Shown: piece after piece, positions 9,262-20,100 of the stretch | How positions within the stretch are numbered: position 1 is the stretch's first letter | Layout: the number at the start of each line of letters is the position of its first letter | Assembly: GCA_018302125.1 (NCBI GenBank) | Contig: JAGWAC010000002.1 | Span: 1-48,878, forward strand | Direction of reading: 5' to 3' | Length of the DNA stretch: 48,878 bases | Source: Candidatus Woesearchaeota archaeon | GTDB lineage: Archaea; Nanobdellota; Nanobdellia; SCGC-AAA011-G17; JACPIM01 | Program-made: the position numbers and the translations under genes | Notes under the pieces: generated by a model | Databases searched by the model: none | What the model was told of the DNA's origin: nothing | What the model saw: only the letters and a program-made list of their open reading frames with translations

Positions 9262-9765
9262 TTATTCGGAACGTTCTAATTCTTTTCTTATTTTATCAAA
9301 AAGTTCTTTGGTCCTTTTCTTGAGTACCTGAAATTCTAATTCTGCAAGTGTTGTTTTTGTGCCATACTGCATTTTTTCCCTAATATCAAGGATTTTATTG
9401 CTGTGATCCATGTTAACTTCTTTATCAAAAATTTCTTTAAGATCCGATTCTGTTAAATCTTCAATTTCTCCTTTTTTAATTAAATCTTCAACAATTGCAA
9501 ATGTGCAAGATTGATTTCTTGATTCGTAACCTTTTTGTGCAAGAATTGCAAGCAATCCTTGATATAGCGTATAAAATGCTGCACTTGCTGACCAATCACT
9601 AAAACCAATATCATAAAAGCTTGCGATGGCTTCAAAATTGTGAATTGCTTTTGTTAAATATTCTTTTGAAAGTTCTTGATTTGGCTTTATTTTTCTAAGT
9701 CCTTGATGTCTTTCTCCTCCACGTTTTCCCTCATCAAAACATTTCGTGAGCTTATCTGTAGGCAT
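9262..9765 (-). CDS. HEPN-domain protein
   Basis: HEPN-like AIHNFEAIASFYDIGFSDWSASAAFYTLYQGLLAILAQKGYE; overlaps the nucleotidyltransferase gene. Confidence 0.75.
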   Translation of the reverse strand: MPTDKLTKCFDEGKRGGERHQGLRKIKPNQELSKEYLTKAIHNFEAIASFYDIGFSDWSASAAFYTLYQGLLAILAQKGYESRNQSCTFAIVEDLIKKGEIEDLTESDLKEIFDKEVNMDHSNKILDIREKMQYGTKTTLAELEFQVLKKRTKELFDKIRKELERSE

Positions 9766-10339
9766 TCTTAATCACCCTAACAAGCACATCTATTCCCCAT
9801 AAGACAACACCATTTCTTAAAGCGCCCACTATAACAGGATCGTTTATTTTAATATTTTGAAGTAAATCAATATTTGTTTGTATAATATCCTGAATTTTTA
9901 TTGGGGTGATATCTTGTACTTTCATCAGTATTTTTTTGTACTGATCAAAAGTATTTTTTTCTAGAACAAACAAGACATCGAGATCACTTGGTTTTTGTTT
10001 AGAAGTGATGTAAGAACCAAAAATAACACATGCTTTTGACACAGACTTTAAAATTTGAAGATCTTCAGCCCGGAGTCTCTCTCTGCCTTCCAGAGTGTCT
10101 GAAAATGCCAATTCAAGCCATCTGGTTGTGTTTTCATTCTCAAAATTCAACTTGTAAGACCTAATATTAGCAATTTCCTTAACAACAAGAATACTTTCTT
10201 TTTCAAACTTCTTCAAAATCTTATAAGCACCATTTGGGGCAACACCCACAATTTTAGCGATATCATTAATAGAATAATCTTTATTCACGCTCACTGCCAA
10301 CAGACGTAAGACCTTTTTTTGATTTTTAGTCAAGACCAT
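9752..10339 (-). CDS. wHTH-nucleotidyltransferase (MNT) protein
   Basis: N-terminal wHTH; NTase motif IFGSYITSKQKPSDLDVLFV. Confidence 0.85.
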   Translation of the reverse strand: MVLTKNQKKVLRLLAVSVNKDYSINDIAKIVGVAPNGAYKILKKFEKESILVVKEIANIRSYKLNFENENTTRWLELAFSDTLEGRERLRAEDLQILKSVSKACVIFGSYITSKQKPSDLDVLFVLEKNTFDQYKKILMKVQDITPIKIQDIIQTNIDLLQNIKINDPVIVGALRNGVVLWGIDVLVRVIKNAYR

Positions 10340-10350
10340 TCATACACCTT

Positions 10351-10370
10351 AAGTGTATATTTATACACTT
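10351..10370. promoter_or_regulatory. Perfect palindrome upstream of the MNT/HEPN operon
   Basis: AAGTGTATA-TT-TATACACTT, 12 bp from the MNT start codon. Confidence 0.6.
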
Positions 10371-10531
10371 CTAGTATATAAATCTTTCTAATAACACAGA
10401 TTTATGTATATCAAGCTGGACTGCACCACTATTTCTTAAGACATAAATCTTATTTAGAATGTAGATTTTCTAATATCAAGGAGGGCGGCTTTTAAAAAAA
10501 TATTTAAACTGAATAACTAGCTGGAAAGAGC

Positions 10532-11002
10532 ATGAATTTAAAAGAAGATTATGAAAAAATAATAAAGGATCACAAATTACCTAGTTATGAATATTTGAAC
10601 AAGGAATTTGAATTAATGTATGTTACAAAATTAGAAGAAATAAAATTTCCCTTAAGATTTATCAGAAGAAGAATGAATGACAAGATTGCCTGGTTCTGTA
10701 ACATACTTCAAAATATAATCCAACCAAATCCAGGATCTATAATTGGATTAGAAGAAAGCAAATTTTTTTCAAATGAAGACAAAGAAAAAATGATATGTTT
10801 ATTGAGAGAGTTAATGTATATTGAGAGAGAATCTCTGCTTTTAGATATAGAATATGATAACAAAAAGGATGTTGAATATATTAATAATGTGTTTAACAAA
10901 TGGGATAAAATAAAGGAAGATATTAGCCATTTCTCCGAAATTTTGAAAAATGGCTGGAAAACTGATATTAAAAAAGAAAGCAAAGAACATTATTTTGGCT
11001 AA
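10532..11002 (+). CDS. Hypothetical protein
   Basis: 156 aa ORF, no recognised domain. Confidence 0.6.
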   Translation: MNLKEDYEKIIKDHKLPSYEYLNKEFELMYVTKLEEIKFPLRFIRRRMNDKIAWFCNILQNIIQPNPGSIIGLEESKFFSNEDKEKMICLLRELMYIERESLLLDIEYDNKKDVEYINNVFNKWDKIKEDISHFSEILKNGWKTDIKKESKEHYFG

Positions 11003-11074
11003 ACCCTTTTAGAAAAAGAGTTTACGGAAAACTTCTACAAAACTTATTTAAATATAAGATTAATAATTAAATAG

Positions 11075-11758
11075 ATGAATAAAAGAGGACAGATTTATCT
11101 TATTGTTTCTTTGTTAGTTGGTCTTGTTATACTTGCTTTAACAAGCCAGCCAAACACCATAAATGTTATTCCTTCAGATGATGATTTTAGATTAGTTTCA
11201 CAAAATTATAATCAAGAAAGCGCTAAATTTTTAAGTTCTTTAATTGAAAATGGCGAAACAGATACTGACGAAGTAAAAAATAAATTTACAGAATTTAGTA
11301 TTATATTTACACAATATTCAAAGAGCCAAAATCCCACTTTTGGTTTGGTCTATTTTTTAAATTATGGAAATAGATTATATGTTGGAAATTTTCTGGATAA
11401 ATCAATAACTATAAATCCCACAATTCCTGGATGTTATAACTATATACAAGCAGTCATAAAATATGGATCACAAGGAAATATCAGGGACAATCTTCCTTTA
11501 GTAGATATTAATGAAAAACAATGTAACCAATTAATACCTGTAAATATATTTGAAGATAATACTTTGGAGATGAGAATAGGTGAAGAAGATTTTGTTTATG
11601 AAATTAATATTATTCCTGGGCAGCCAGAAGTAATGGTTATAAGCAGAGAAACTCAAGGCGAGGACAGAAAAGTTTTTGTAGAGAAACAATTTATAAAAGG
11701 TAAAAGAGATAAGAAAGATAGAAACCAAGGCAGAGATAACGATGATGATGAAGATTGA
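11075..11758 (+). CDS. Pilin-like/secreted protein
   Basis: N-terminus MNKRGQIYLIVSLLVGLVILAL resembles class III signal; in pilin cluster. Confidence 0.6.
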   Translation: MNKRGQIYLIVSLLVGLVILALTSQPNTINVIPSDDDFRLVSQNYNQESAKFLSSLIENGETDTDEVKNKFTEFSIIFTQYSKSQNPTFGLVYFLNYGNRLYVGNFLDKSITINPTIPGCYNYIQAVIKYGSQGNIRDNLPLVDINEKQCNQLIPVNIFEDNTLEMRIGEEDFVYEINIIPGQPEVMVISRETQGEDRKVFVEKQFIKGKRDKKDRNQGRDNDDDED

Positions 11759-12222
11759 AAATGGGTGAAAAGATTAAAATAAATAAAAAAGCACAAGGTG
11801 AATTTGTTGCTTATGTTCTTCTTATTGGGATGGCTGTAGGATTAGCGGTATTAGTTGGAAGATGGAGCATTAGTCAATCCCAGAGAGCCACTGAAAATTT
11901 TGTAACTCAAAGTGAAATAGATCAAACTTGCAGCCAAATAACTATTAGTGGTTTTGTTGACTGTGATGCTGGTTCAAATAAAATAAAAATTTCTAACAGA
12001 GGATATTTGAATGTAAATAAATTAAGAGCTCAAGGAAGTGAATGTACTGGAAGTGGAACAGATGAAGATATACCAGTTGAAATAAAACCAGGGAAAACAA
12101 GAGATGAACCAATAACAATTAGTGATAGTTGTAGATATGGTTTAATTTTACCTATGGTTAAAATAAAAGATCAAGATGTTGGTTGTAGTGAGAAAAGAAT
12201 TCAAATAGAATTAAAATGTTAA
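11755..12222 (+). CDS. Archaeal type IV pilin-like protein
   Basis: NKKAQGEFVAYVLLIGMAVGLAVLVGRW. Confidence 0.75.
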   Translation: MKMGEKIKINKKAQGEFVAYVLLIGMAVGLAVLVGRWSISQSQRATENFVTQSEIDQTCSQITISGFVDCDAGSNKIKISNRGYLNVNKLRAQGSECTGSGTDEDIPVEIKPGKTRDEPITISDSCRYGLILPMVKIKDQDVGCSEKRIQIELKC

Positions 12223-12683
12223 GGAAAAAAAAGGGATTTTTTGGAAAGAAAGGAATTTCTCCTTTAATTGCTTCTGTATTATTAATAGGGTTTGTTGTTG
12301 CTGTTGGTTCAATTGTAATATTTTGGGGAAGGGGATTTATCAAAGAAAAAGCTGCAAAAGAAGGAGCATTATCGCAAAAACAACTAGAATGTGAAAATGT
12401 AATCTGGGAAATAAAAGATGTACAAAGAACAGGAAGAATAATAAAAATAGAAAATAAAGGCAATAAACAAATAGATGGTTTTATAATGAGAGTTGTGGAA
12501 GGCGGAACAGGTGCTGAGAAAGTTAATCAGAAAGTTGATGCATTAAAACAAGACACTATTTCATATTCATTTAGTTTGGGACAAAATGCTAAAATTGATG
12601 TTATTCCAGCTTTAAGACCTGATGGAGCGGGAGCCCCTTTTGTGCCGTGTTCTGGAAAAAATAAAGTGGTAATAGTTGAATAA
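12216..12683 (+). CDS. Archaeal type IV pilin-like protein
   Basis: GKKGISPLIASVLLIGFVVAVGSIVIFWG. Confidence 0.8.
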   Translation: MLRKKKGFFGKKGISPLIASVLLIGFVVAVGSIVIFWGRGFIKEKAAKEGALSQKQLECENVIWEIKDVQRTGRIIKIENKGNKQIDGFIMRVVEGGTGAEKVNQKVDALKQDTISYSFSLGQNAKIDVIPALRPDGAGAPFVPCSGKNKVVIVE

Positions 12684-12773
12684 AATATTTTTAGAAAAAC
12701 AAAAAGTATATATATAAAAAGAGATAAAATTAAAATATTATAATTATATAAAAAAAGAAAAAGAGGGAAGAGT

Positions 12774-13313
12774 ATGAGGTTTTTAAATAAAAAAGGTATT
12801 TCTCCATTAATAGCTACTGTTTTATTAATAGGATTTACAGTTGCACTTGCAGGTATTGTAATAACATGGGGCAGCAATTTTGTTAAAAATATTACTTCAG
12901 GAACTGAAGAAAGAACTGAAAGCACTTTAGCATGTGCAGGAGATTTAAATTTTGAGATTACAAGATATACTTGTGGAGATTATACGAATTTAGTTAAAAG
13001 CACAGTCACTATAGATAATAAAGGAAACACAGCATTAGAAAAAGTGGCAATCAGGTTCTTTAATAATCAAGATGAACTATTAAATCCAACAAATGAGATT
13101 TCAAAAAAAATTGTTGGGCCTGTTGGGGCATTTGAAATCAAAACATTTAATCTTCTTGCAGATAATGAAGACAATATGCTAGAATCTATGCCTGATGGAA
13201 CTGTTAAGATTGAGGCTATAGCGACAATAAGTGTGAATGGGCAAGAAGTTACTTGTGGAGATGCAGGAAGGAAGAAAGAACAATATCCAGCATGCATTAA
13301 GAATGTGAATTAA
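12774..13313 (+). CDS. Archaeal type IV pilin-like protein
   Basis: NKKGISPLIATVLLIGFTVALAGIVITWG. Confidence 0.85.
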   Translation: MRFLNKKGISPLIATVLLIGFTVALAGIVITWGSNFVKNITSGTEERTESTLACAGDLNFEITRYTCGDYTNLVKSTVTIDNKGNTALEKVAIRFFNNQDELLNPTNEISKKIVGPVGAFEIKTFNLLADNEDNMLESMPDGTVKIEAIATISVNGQEVTCGDAGRKKEQYPACIKNVN

Positions 13314-13322
13314 TTTTTTATT

Positions 13323-13805
13323 TTGAATATGAAAATTAAAAATGGAATTAAAATAAATAAGAAAGGTATTACTCCGTTAATAGCTACTGTTTTATTAATA
13401 GGATTTACAGTTGCACTTGCAGGTATTGTAATAACATGGGGTGGGGGGTTTGTAGAAAGAATTCAATCAGGAACTGATGAAAGAACTGCACAAACTCTTG
13501 CATGTATAAGTGATTTAAGATTGGAAATAGAAAAAGTAACATGCCCAGATACAATATCAATAGAAAACAAAGGAAATTTGAGAATAGAAAGAAGTTTGTT
13601 AAGATTTTTTAATTCTGATGGGGAGTTTATTGGAGATAACTCTGTTGATGGAATAGATAAATATGAGCTTAGGACTTTTGTTTTAAATCCTGCTATTCCT
13701 AGCGGCACAACTAAAGTTCAGATAATAGCAACATTAATTGTAGAAGGACAAGAAGTAACGTGCGGTGATTCTTCAAAAGAAAAGACTTTTTCTCCTGCAT
13801 GTTAG
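13323..13805 (+). CDS. Archaeal type IV pilin-like protein
   Basis: NKKGITPLIATVLLIGFTVALAGIVITWG; paralog of the previous gene. Confidence 0.85.
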   Translation: MNMKIKNGIKINKKGITPLIATVLLIGFTVALAGIVITWGGGFVERIQSGTDERTAQTLACISDLRLEIEKVTCPDTISIENKGNLRIERSLLRFFNSDGEFIGDNSVDGIDKYELRTFVLNPAIPSGTTKVQIIATLIVEGQEVTCGDSSKEKTFSPAC

Positions 13806-13827
13806 ATTTTTTTAATGTTTATAAAAA

Positions 13828-14403
13828 ATGAAAAGGGGACAAGTGTGGATATCAGCTGTTTTGTATATTGCTTTGGGCACAGTAGCTATTACAATAGTTC
13901 TTAGTGCTGGTGTGCCTGTAATTAATAAAATAAAAGACAAGAATACAATAATCCAGACAAGAGACATTATGCTTAGTTTAGATAATATAATAAGAGAAGT
14001 AAGAGATGAAGGCACAGGTTCAAGAAGAGTAATAAGCCCTTTCACAATTAAAGGGGGGAGCATGTTTATTAAAGATAATGAAAATAAAATTGTTTGGGAA
14101 ATGAAAACTAATGTAGTATTTGTAGAGCCTTGTGGAAAAGACAGAGCAACATGTGAAAGAGAAGAACTGATAATTAAAGAGGGTCCTGTTGAAATGTATG
14201 AAACTACAACTATTGTTGAGAATGAATATATAATGCAATTAGAATTAGATTTCAAGGATGTTGCTTTCTTAGATCTTATGTCTGATATTGGCAAAAATGC
14301 ACCATTATTAGGAAAATATAATCTAAAGATAGAGAATAAAGGAGTAAACAGCGAGAGACAACCAGCAACAAATCTGCCAGATATATTAATTACATTAACT
14401 TAA
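13828..14403 (+). CDS. Pilin-like protein
   Basis: MKRGQVWISAVLYIALGTVAITIVLSAGVPVINKIKD. Confidence 0.7.
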   Translation: MKRGQVWISAVLYIALGTVAITIVLSAGVPVINKIKDKNTIIQTRDIMLSLDNIIREVRDEGTGSRRVISPFTIKGGSMFIKDNENKIVWEMKTNVVFVEPCGKDRATCEREELIIKEGPVEMYETTTIVENEYIMQLELDFKDVAFLDLMSDIGKNAPLLGKYNLKIENKGVNSERQPATNLPDILITLT

Positions 14404-14404
14404 A

Positions 14405-14566
14405 TACACTTTCAATTTAAACATAGCTCTTTTTCAATAAATGTTTCAACAGCACACATCAAATCTTTAGTATTTTTAGAGAGTGTAACATTTTTTGCTG
14501 AAACTCATGTTGATACACCTACCCAATTCATCCATGTTCTAAAGAACATGGTTTTCTTGGGCACGA
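14405..14566 (-). pseudogene. Possible decayed IS200/IS605 (TnpB) end
   Basis: Frame with one internal stop: VVPKKTMFFRTWMNWVGVST*VSAKNVTLSKNTKDLMCAVETFIEKELCLN*; palindrome CCATGTTCT-TT-AGAACATGG. Confidence 0.25.
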
Positions 14567-15673
14567 CTAATAAATTATTTTCGTTATTTCATCAGGAATA
14601 TCATAAACTTGAGTGGTAATGCAATTATAAAAACCAGGTTTAGACTTGGACGAAAATTTACAATAGTCTATAAAAGCAAAATCTTTTTCTGAGAAATAAA
14701 CTATATATGGACCTACTGCTATTCTAGTTCCATTTTCATAAATATAATTACCATATTTGTCAATTCTTCCTTTAACTCCATAATAACTATTTTCTAAGTA
14801 TTTTTGATAATCTGGTATCTTACCTAATTTAATATAATTGTCTGGCATATGATCATGAGGGCCGTCATACCAATTATTTTGCAAGACATTTTCTCCCTTT
14901 ACACCAACTAAAATCTTTCTATTATTTTCTGTATCTGTATAGAATACAAATTTCGTTCTTTTTCCCATTATTAAATCTGGATAATAGCTATAATTTTCAA
15001 AATGTTCTGGAACAAAATCATCTTCATTTAAAATCAAGTATAAATGCGGAAGTATTTTATTATAAATTAAAAATAGTTTTATGCCTGAGTCATCAAAAAC
15101 CGGGCCTACAAATATTTCACTTTCATCTAATTTAGCTTTTTTAGGGGTGTTATAACCAACATCAAATAAATTAAAAATAACTTTTTTTCCCTCGAAAGTA
15201 ACAAGGTATTTAAAATCATTTATTTTTTTTACATAAACTCCATCTTTTTCTGTAAACTGCTTCCCGCCACCAACTCTATCTTTTGGATCATACTTAAATA
15301 AATCCTTTAAATCGCTTGGATCTTCCCGGTCTTTTCCATATCCAAAGCCAAGAATTCCCTCATCCCTTTTATCTACTGCAAGATTCATGCTTCCCCCTAT
15401 AATCCTGCCTTTGTATGGAAAAATAAAATAAAAATAATTCTCAGTAGGATATATTGTAACTTCTTCTTCTAAATTAGTAAAAATATATCTAAAAACTTGT
15501 ATTGGATCGCTTAAATTTATTTCTGTTTTGTATAACCCTTCAATAAAATCTTGATTTAAGATTATGGAATTTTTATTCACTTTTTCTTGGTTTGATCTTG
15601 TAAATAATAGAATTAAAATCAAAATAAATAATACTAGGGATAAATATTTCCACATTATTCTATTAACATCCAT
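14567..15673 (-). CDS. Hypothetical protein with N-terminal TM anchor
   Basis: 368 aa, TM at residues 9-25. Confidence 0.7.
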   Translation of the reverse strand: MDVNRIMWKYLSLVLFILILILLFTRSNQEKVNKNSIILNQDFIEGLYKTEINLSDPIQVFRYIFTNLEEEVTIYPTENYFYFIFPYKGRIIGGSMNLAVDKRDEGILGFGYGKDREDPSDLKDLFKYDPKDRVGGGKQFTEKDGVYVKKINDFKYLVTFEGKKVIFNLFDVGYNTPKKAKLDESEIFVGPVFDDSGIKLFLIYNKILPHLYLILNEDDFVPEHFENYSYYPDLIMGKRTKFVFYTDTENNRKILVGVKGENVLQNNWYDGPHDHMPDNYIKLGKIPDYQKYLENSYYGVKGRIDKYGNYIYENGTRIAVGPYIVYFSEKDFAFIDYCKFSSKSKPGFYNCITTQVYDIPDEITKIIY

Positions 15674-15684
15674 TTTGATTAATT

Positions 15685-17010
15685 CTATGGTTCTATTGGT
15701 ATTGGTGGAGGAGGTATCTTAGGAGGTTCGGGAGGTTTAGGAGGTTTCCAGAGAGATGACGAAAATATACCATATGGGTCTACTGTATCAGAATGTATCC
15801 AGTCTGGAGGTATTATTGTTCCAGAAAAAGTAATTAGGCTAGTTGGTTCAAGCCTAAGTAAACCTTCACCATATGATATTTCTGAAGAATGTTTCCAGCG
15901 TGGAGCTGGTATCTTTCTAAGAGGAGGCAAACGGCCAGTTGGTTCAAATAAACTTTTGTCACTTCTTTCTGAAGAATGTATCCAGCCTGGAGGTACCCAA
16001 TTACTTGGCTGAGCATAAGAATTTTCTACTCCATTATGTCTCCAGTCTGGAGGTACCCAGTAAGTTGCAGGAAGATAACCGTTTACTTCATTATGTTTCC
16101 AACCTAATGGGGCTTGTTGAGATGGGCGTAAATCACCTTGAATTACTATTATGTGTCTGCTTTCTCTTACTTCTCTACTTGTTTTCTGCCTTATGTTTTC
16201 CAGAATTTGTGTATTTAAATTAGTTAATTCATTCTTCTTTTTTTCTGCATTTTGCCCTACCTCTTGCATTAATTCAAGTTCTTTTTTCACTTTATTCAGC
16301 TCTTCAGTTTTTAGATTTAGATTCTTTGTTTTCTGGTTAAGTGAATTTTTTAAAGAGATTTCAGAAGATTTTATTTGTTCTATTTCCCCACTGACTTTTT
16401 TTATTTTATCATTATTTTGATAAATGAAACTTGTGCTGCATCTATTTATGAAAGAAATCTTTTTACAAATTGTCTGCTTAGTTGGGGTGTTTGTGCTTTG
16501 TAAATTACTTAAACTTGCTGTTTTTTCTGATAACTGCCTGCTTATTGAAGAAATATCTGTATTTAATTTTGAAATTTCTGAATTTAATGGAATAACTTGT
16601 GCTTGCAAATTACTTATTCTGGTATTTAATGGTGGTAAAATATATGAATTTATCTCTTTGTTTACTGAATCAACTTCATTTAGCGCCAATTGTGTATTTG
16701 AAAGCTGGCTATTTAGCTGCTCTGTGCTGAAAGAAGGCAATTGAAGAAGCAGCAATCCTCTAATTTCCTGCGAGTTTAGATTAAATCCGCAGTTTCTTCG
16801 CACTATTTCTGGAAGAACCTCCAAATTACCTTGATAGGTTCTAGCTAAAATCTCGCAAACATCTTTATTTCCACCTGCAGCACCAATCATGGCTGTAGTT
16901 GTCTCTTGCACTACTTTTCCTGTAAATAAATTTTGACTTAAATTAGCCAATAAAATTAGAGAACTAATAAATATTAAACCTAAAACAACAACTATTTTTT
17001 CTATCTTCAT
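15685..17010 (-). CDS. TM-anchored coiled-coil protein with PPxWxH repeats and Pro-rich tail
   Basis: Signal/TM, long coiled coil, five WxH[NS] repeats, terminal PPKPPEPPKIPPPPIPIEP. Confidence 0.75.
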   Translation of the reverse strand: MKIEKIVVVLGLIFISSLILLANLSQNLFTGKVVQETTTAMIGAAGGNKDVCEILARTYQGNLEVLPEIVRRNCGFNLNSQEIRGLLLLQLPSFSTEQLNSQLSNTQLALNEVDSVNKEINSYILPPLNTRISNLQAQVIPLNSEISKLNTDISSISRQLSEKTASLSNLQSTNTPTKQTICKKISFINRCSTSFIYQNNDKIKKVSGEIEQIKSSEISLKNSLNQKTKNLNLKTEELNKVKKELELMQEVGQNAEKKKNELTNLNTQILENIRQKTSREVRESRHIIVIQGDLRPSQQAPLGWKHNEVNGYLPATYWVPPDWRHNGVENSYAQPSNWVPPGWIHSSERSDKSLFEPTGRLPPLRKIPAPRWKHSSEISYGEGLLRLEPTSLITFSGTIIPPDWIHSDTVDPYGIFSSSLWKPPKPPEPPKIPPPPIPIEP

Positions 17011-17148
17011 CTAAACTTCCTTTTATATAAAATTTGACTCTTTAATAATATTAAAATTATATGGTTATAATTATTTTCACTAACTTTAAAGTAGTTATTA
17101 ATTTTGAAATGCTTTAAATATAAGAAAAAGTTAATTCTAAAAGAGAAT

Positions 17149-20100
17149 ATGTTTAATTTTACAAAAAATAAAGAGGAGCAACAACAGGAGTTTAAACCTT
17201 TATTCTACATAAATCCAAGACCGCAAGTTGCTGATATTCCTGAAATAAAAGAAAAGGAAAAGATTGATGTAAAATATGTTCTTATTGAGCCTTATGTTTA
17301 TGCACATATTTCATGGGACAAAGAAAATAATGAATTAGTTTACAATATTGAAGAACCTGCCTTAGATGAAAAAGAGGCTGGAATTTTAAACCTTCTTGAG
17401 AACAGCATTAATGAATTAATTAATATAAGTTTTATCGGAATGAAAAGCAATGACATAGTTATAGAATATCTGGAAAAAAACCTAAGAGTGCTTTTGAGCG
17501 AACTAAAAATAAAGATAACAAAAGAATCTTTCTTGAAATTAATGTATTATATCTACAGGGATTTTGTTGGATTGAATGAAGTTGAGCCTTTGTTGAGAGA
17601 CTATTACATAGAAGATATTGAATGCAACGGGGTTAATACACCAATATACATAGTACACAGAAAATACAGGAATATAAGAACAAATGTCATTTTCAGAGAT
17701 ATAAGAAGATTGACAAGCTTTGTTGAGAAAGTTGCGCAAAAATGCGGAAAATATATTTCTTATGCTTCACCTTTATTAGATGCTTCTTTGCCTGATGGAA
17801 GTGTTGATTATGAAGAACCAATAATTTACAAAGAAAATGGAATTGTAAAGATCTCAGAAATAGGTAAATTTATTGACAAATTTTATAATAATAAAGAATC
17901 AAATAAACCAATTTTAGTTGAAAATATAGAAGTTCCTGCATTTGACAATAAAGAATTAAAAATAAATTGGAGAAAAGTAGATTATGTTTATAGACATAAA
18001 AATAACGAAGACTTATATGAAATAAATTTAGAATATGGGAGAAAAGTTAAACTAACAAGACATCATAGTATTTTTGTTCTGACAAAGGATGGTGTTAAGG
18101 CAGAAAAAACAGAAAACATAAAAGAAAATGATTTTGTTGCTGTTCCTTTAATTATTCCTGAGAATGATGTGATAAAAAAGCAATCTTATTTCGATGAATT
18201 AGAAAAAGAAATTTCTTATGGCTATAAAGCTAATTTTTTTACAAAAGAAACCTATCCAAATGAGATAGCAAGTATTCCTGTTTCTATGTTTAATCCTCTA
18301 AATCAATGCAATGATAATTTTAGAAATAAAAGAATGAATAGAGATCGAATAAAAAAGATAATGGAAAAAATAAAATTGAAAATTGACAATAATCATCCAG
18401 CTTTTTTACATGAATGGACTAAAAAAGGATTTTTTTATGCTGATAAACCAACAAATAAATTTTATGAATTAGTAAAAGAATTTGATGTCATAAATAAAAT
18501 TGCAGAATCTGATCTTGGATTTTTTAAAATAAATTCCATTAAAAGAGTTAAATCTACTTCTGAATTTGTTTATGATTTAAGTGTAAAAGATCATGAAAAT
18601 TTTATCTCGGGAACTGGGGGAATTTGTTGCCATAATTCGAGAATTAATGCAACCTATACACAAGATGTTTCTGCAAGGGGGCCATCATTCACTGTGAGGA
18701 AATTTACTACGGAACCGTGGTCGCCAGTTAAGCTTATGCAATTTAAAACAGTTTCTCCAGAGATGCTAGCTTATTTATGGCTAGCAATTGAGCATGAATC
18801 AAATATCATGGTTATTGGAGGTACTGGTAGTGGAAAATGTGTAACTGGAGACACCCCTATATATCTTGCAAATGGGCAAAAAGAGGATATAAAAAATATT
18901 GTAGAAGAAAAATTTGCAAACGGGAAAGTTAAAACTAATGAAGGATGGGAATATGTTGATTGTGATGGAACAGAAATTCTTTCCATGGACCAGCGTACTT
19001 TGAAAATTATAAAAAGTAAAGTAGATAAATTCTGGAGGCATCAAGCTCCAAAAAATCTTGTTAAAATAAAAACGAGAAGCGGGAGGGAGATAACAACTAC
19101 GCCAGAACATCCTTTTTTTACAATAAATAACGATGAAATACAAAAGATTAGAGCAGATAAAATTAAAATAGATGAAAGGATTGCAGTCCCAAAAAAAATC
19201 AATATAGAAAATTCTTTTAAGGAAATTAATTTAATTAACTATCTCAAAAAAAGAAATGATATATATGTTGCAAATGCTTTTGATTCTATTAAGGAAGCCC
19301 TGGAAATAATAAAAAATAAGGAGAAAAAAACAGAGACCCAAATAGCGAAAGAAATTAATGTAAAATCTAAAACTTTAGGATGTTGGAAAAATGAAAATGC
19401 TATACCAATTAACAAATATTTTGTTTTAATGGTGAGGGCTAATTTAAATCCGGGAGAAGAATTAATTTTAAAAGGAAAAACTTCATCTTTAACTTTAAAA
19501 GTTTCAAAAACCTTTCAAGAAATGTATAAATTTGCAGCCTATGTTATAGCTGATGGTCATTTAACAAAAAATAATATTCAGTTCAATAATTCAAATAAAA
19601 AATTAAGAGATGAATTTAGTAGAATTGGAGAAAAAATATTTAAATTAGCTTCTTTTGAAGAATTTCCAAAAAATAGAACTCCGAAAATAGTATTTTATAA
19701 TAATGTTGCATCAGCGATTTTACATGAGGCTTTCCAAATACCTTACGGAAATAAAGCAAGAAAAGTAAAAATCCCAGATACTCTTTTTTATCAGAAAAAT
19801 GAAATTATTGCTGAATTTATTCAAGCGATTGCAGATTGCGAATCTAATGTTGAAAAGAGCCAAATAGAAATATGTACAACAAGCCAAAAATTGGCAGAAG
19901 GACTTAGTTATTTATTGCTAAGAATGAATATAAAATTTAGTTTAATAACAAGAAAAACTCATTTCAGAATTTATATAAGCGGACTTGATAATTTGAAAAG
20001 ATATCAAGAAAAAATTAATTTTTTACATCCAGAAAAAGCAATTGATTTAAATAAAAGCATAAATAGGGAAATGCGCAAATCAATATCTAATGTTGATTTA

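Noticed and set aside
9164-9330. Plus-strand small ORF starting MKIKNNIFAIKSAVPAINLN
   Set aside because: Runs antisense into the HEPN gene with no domain support.
12158-14294. Minus-strand ORFs across the pilin genes
   Set aside because: Antisense to well-supported pilin-like genes; no start context or domain signal.
15834-16744. Short ORFs 15834-16016 (minus), 15939-16223, 16151-16420, 16424-16744 (plus)
   Set aside because: They overlap the 15685-17010 coding gene in other frames; apparent repeats mirror its PPxWxH repeats.
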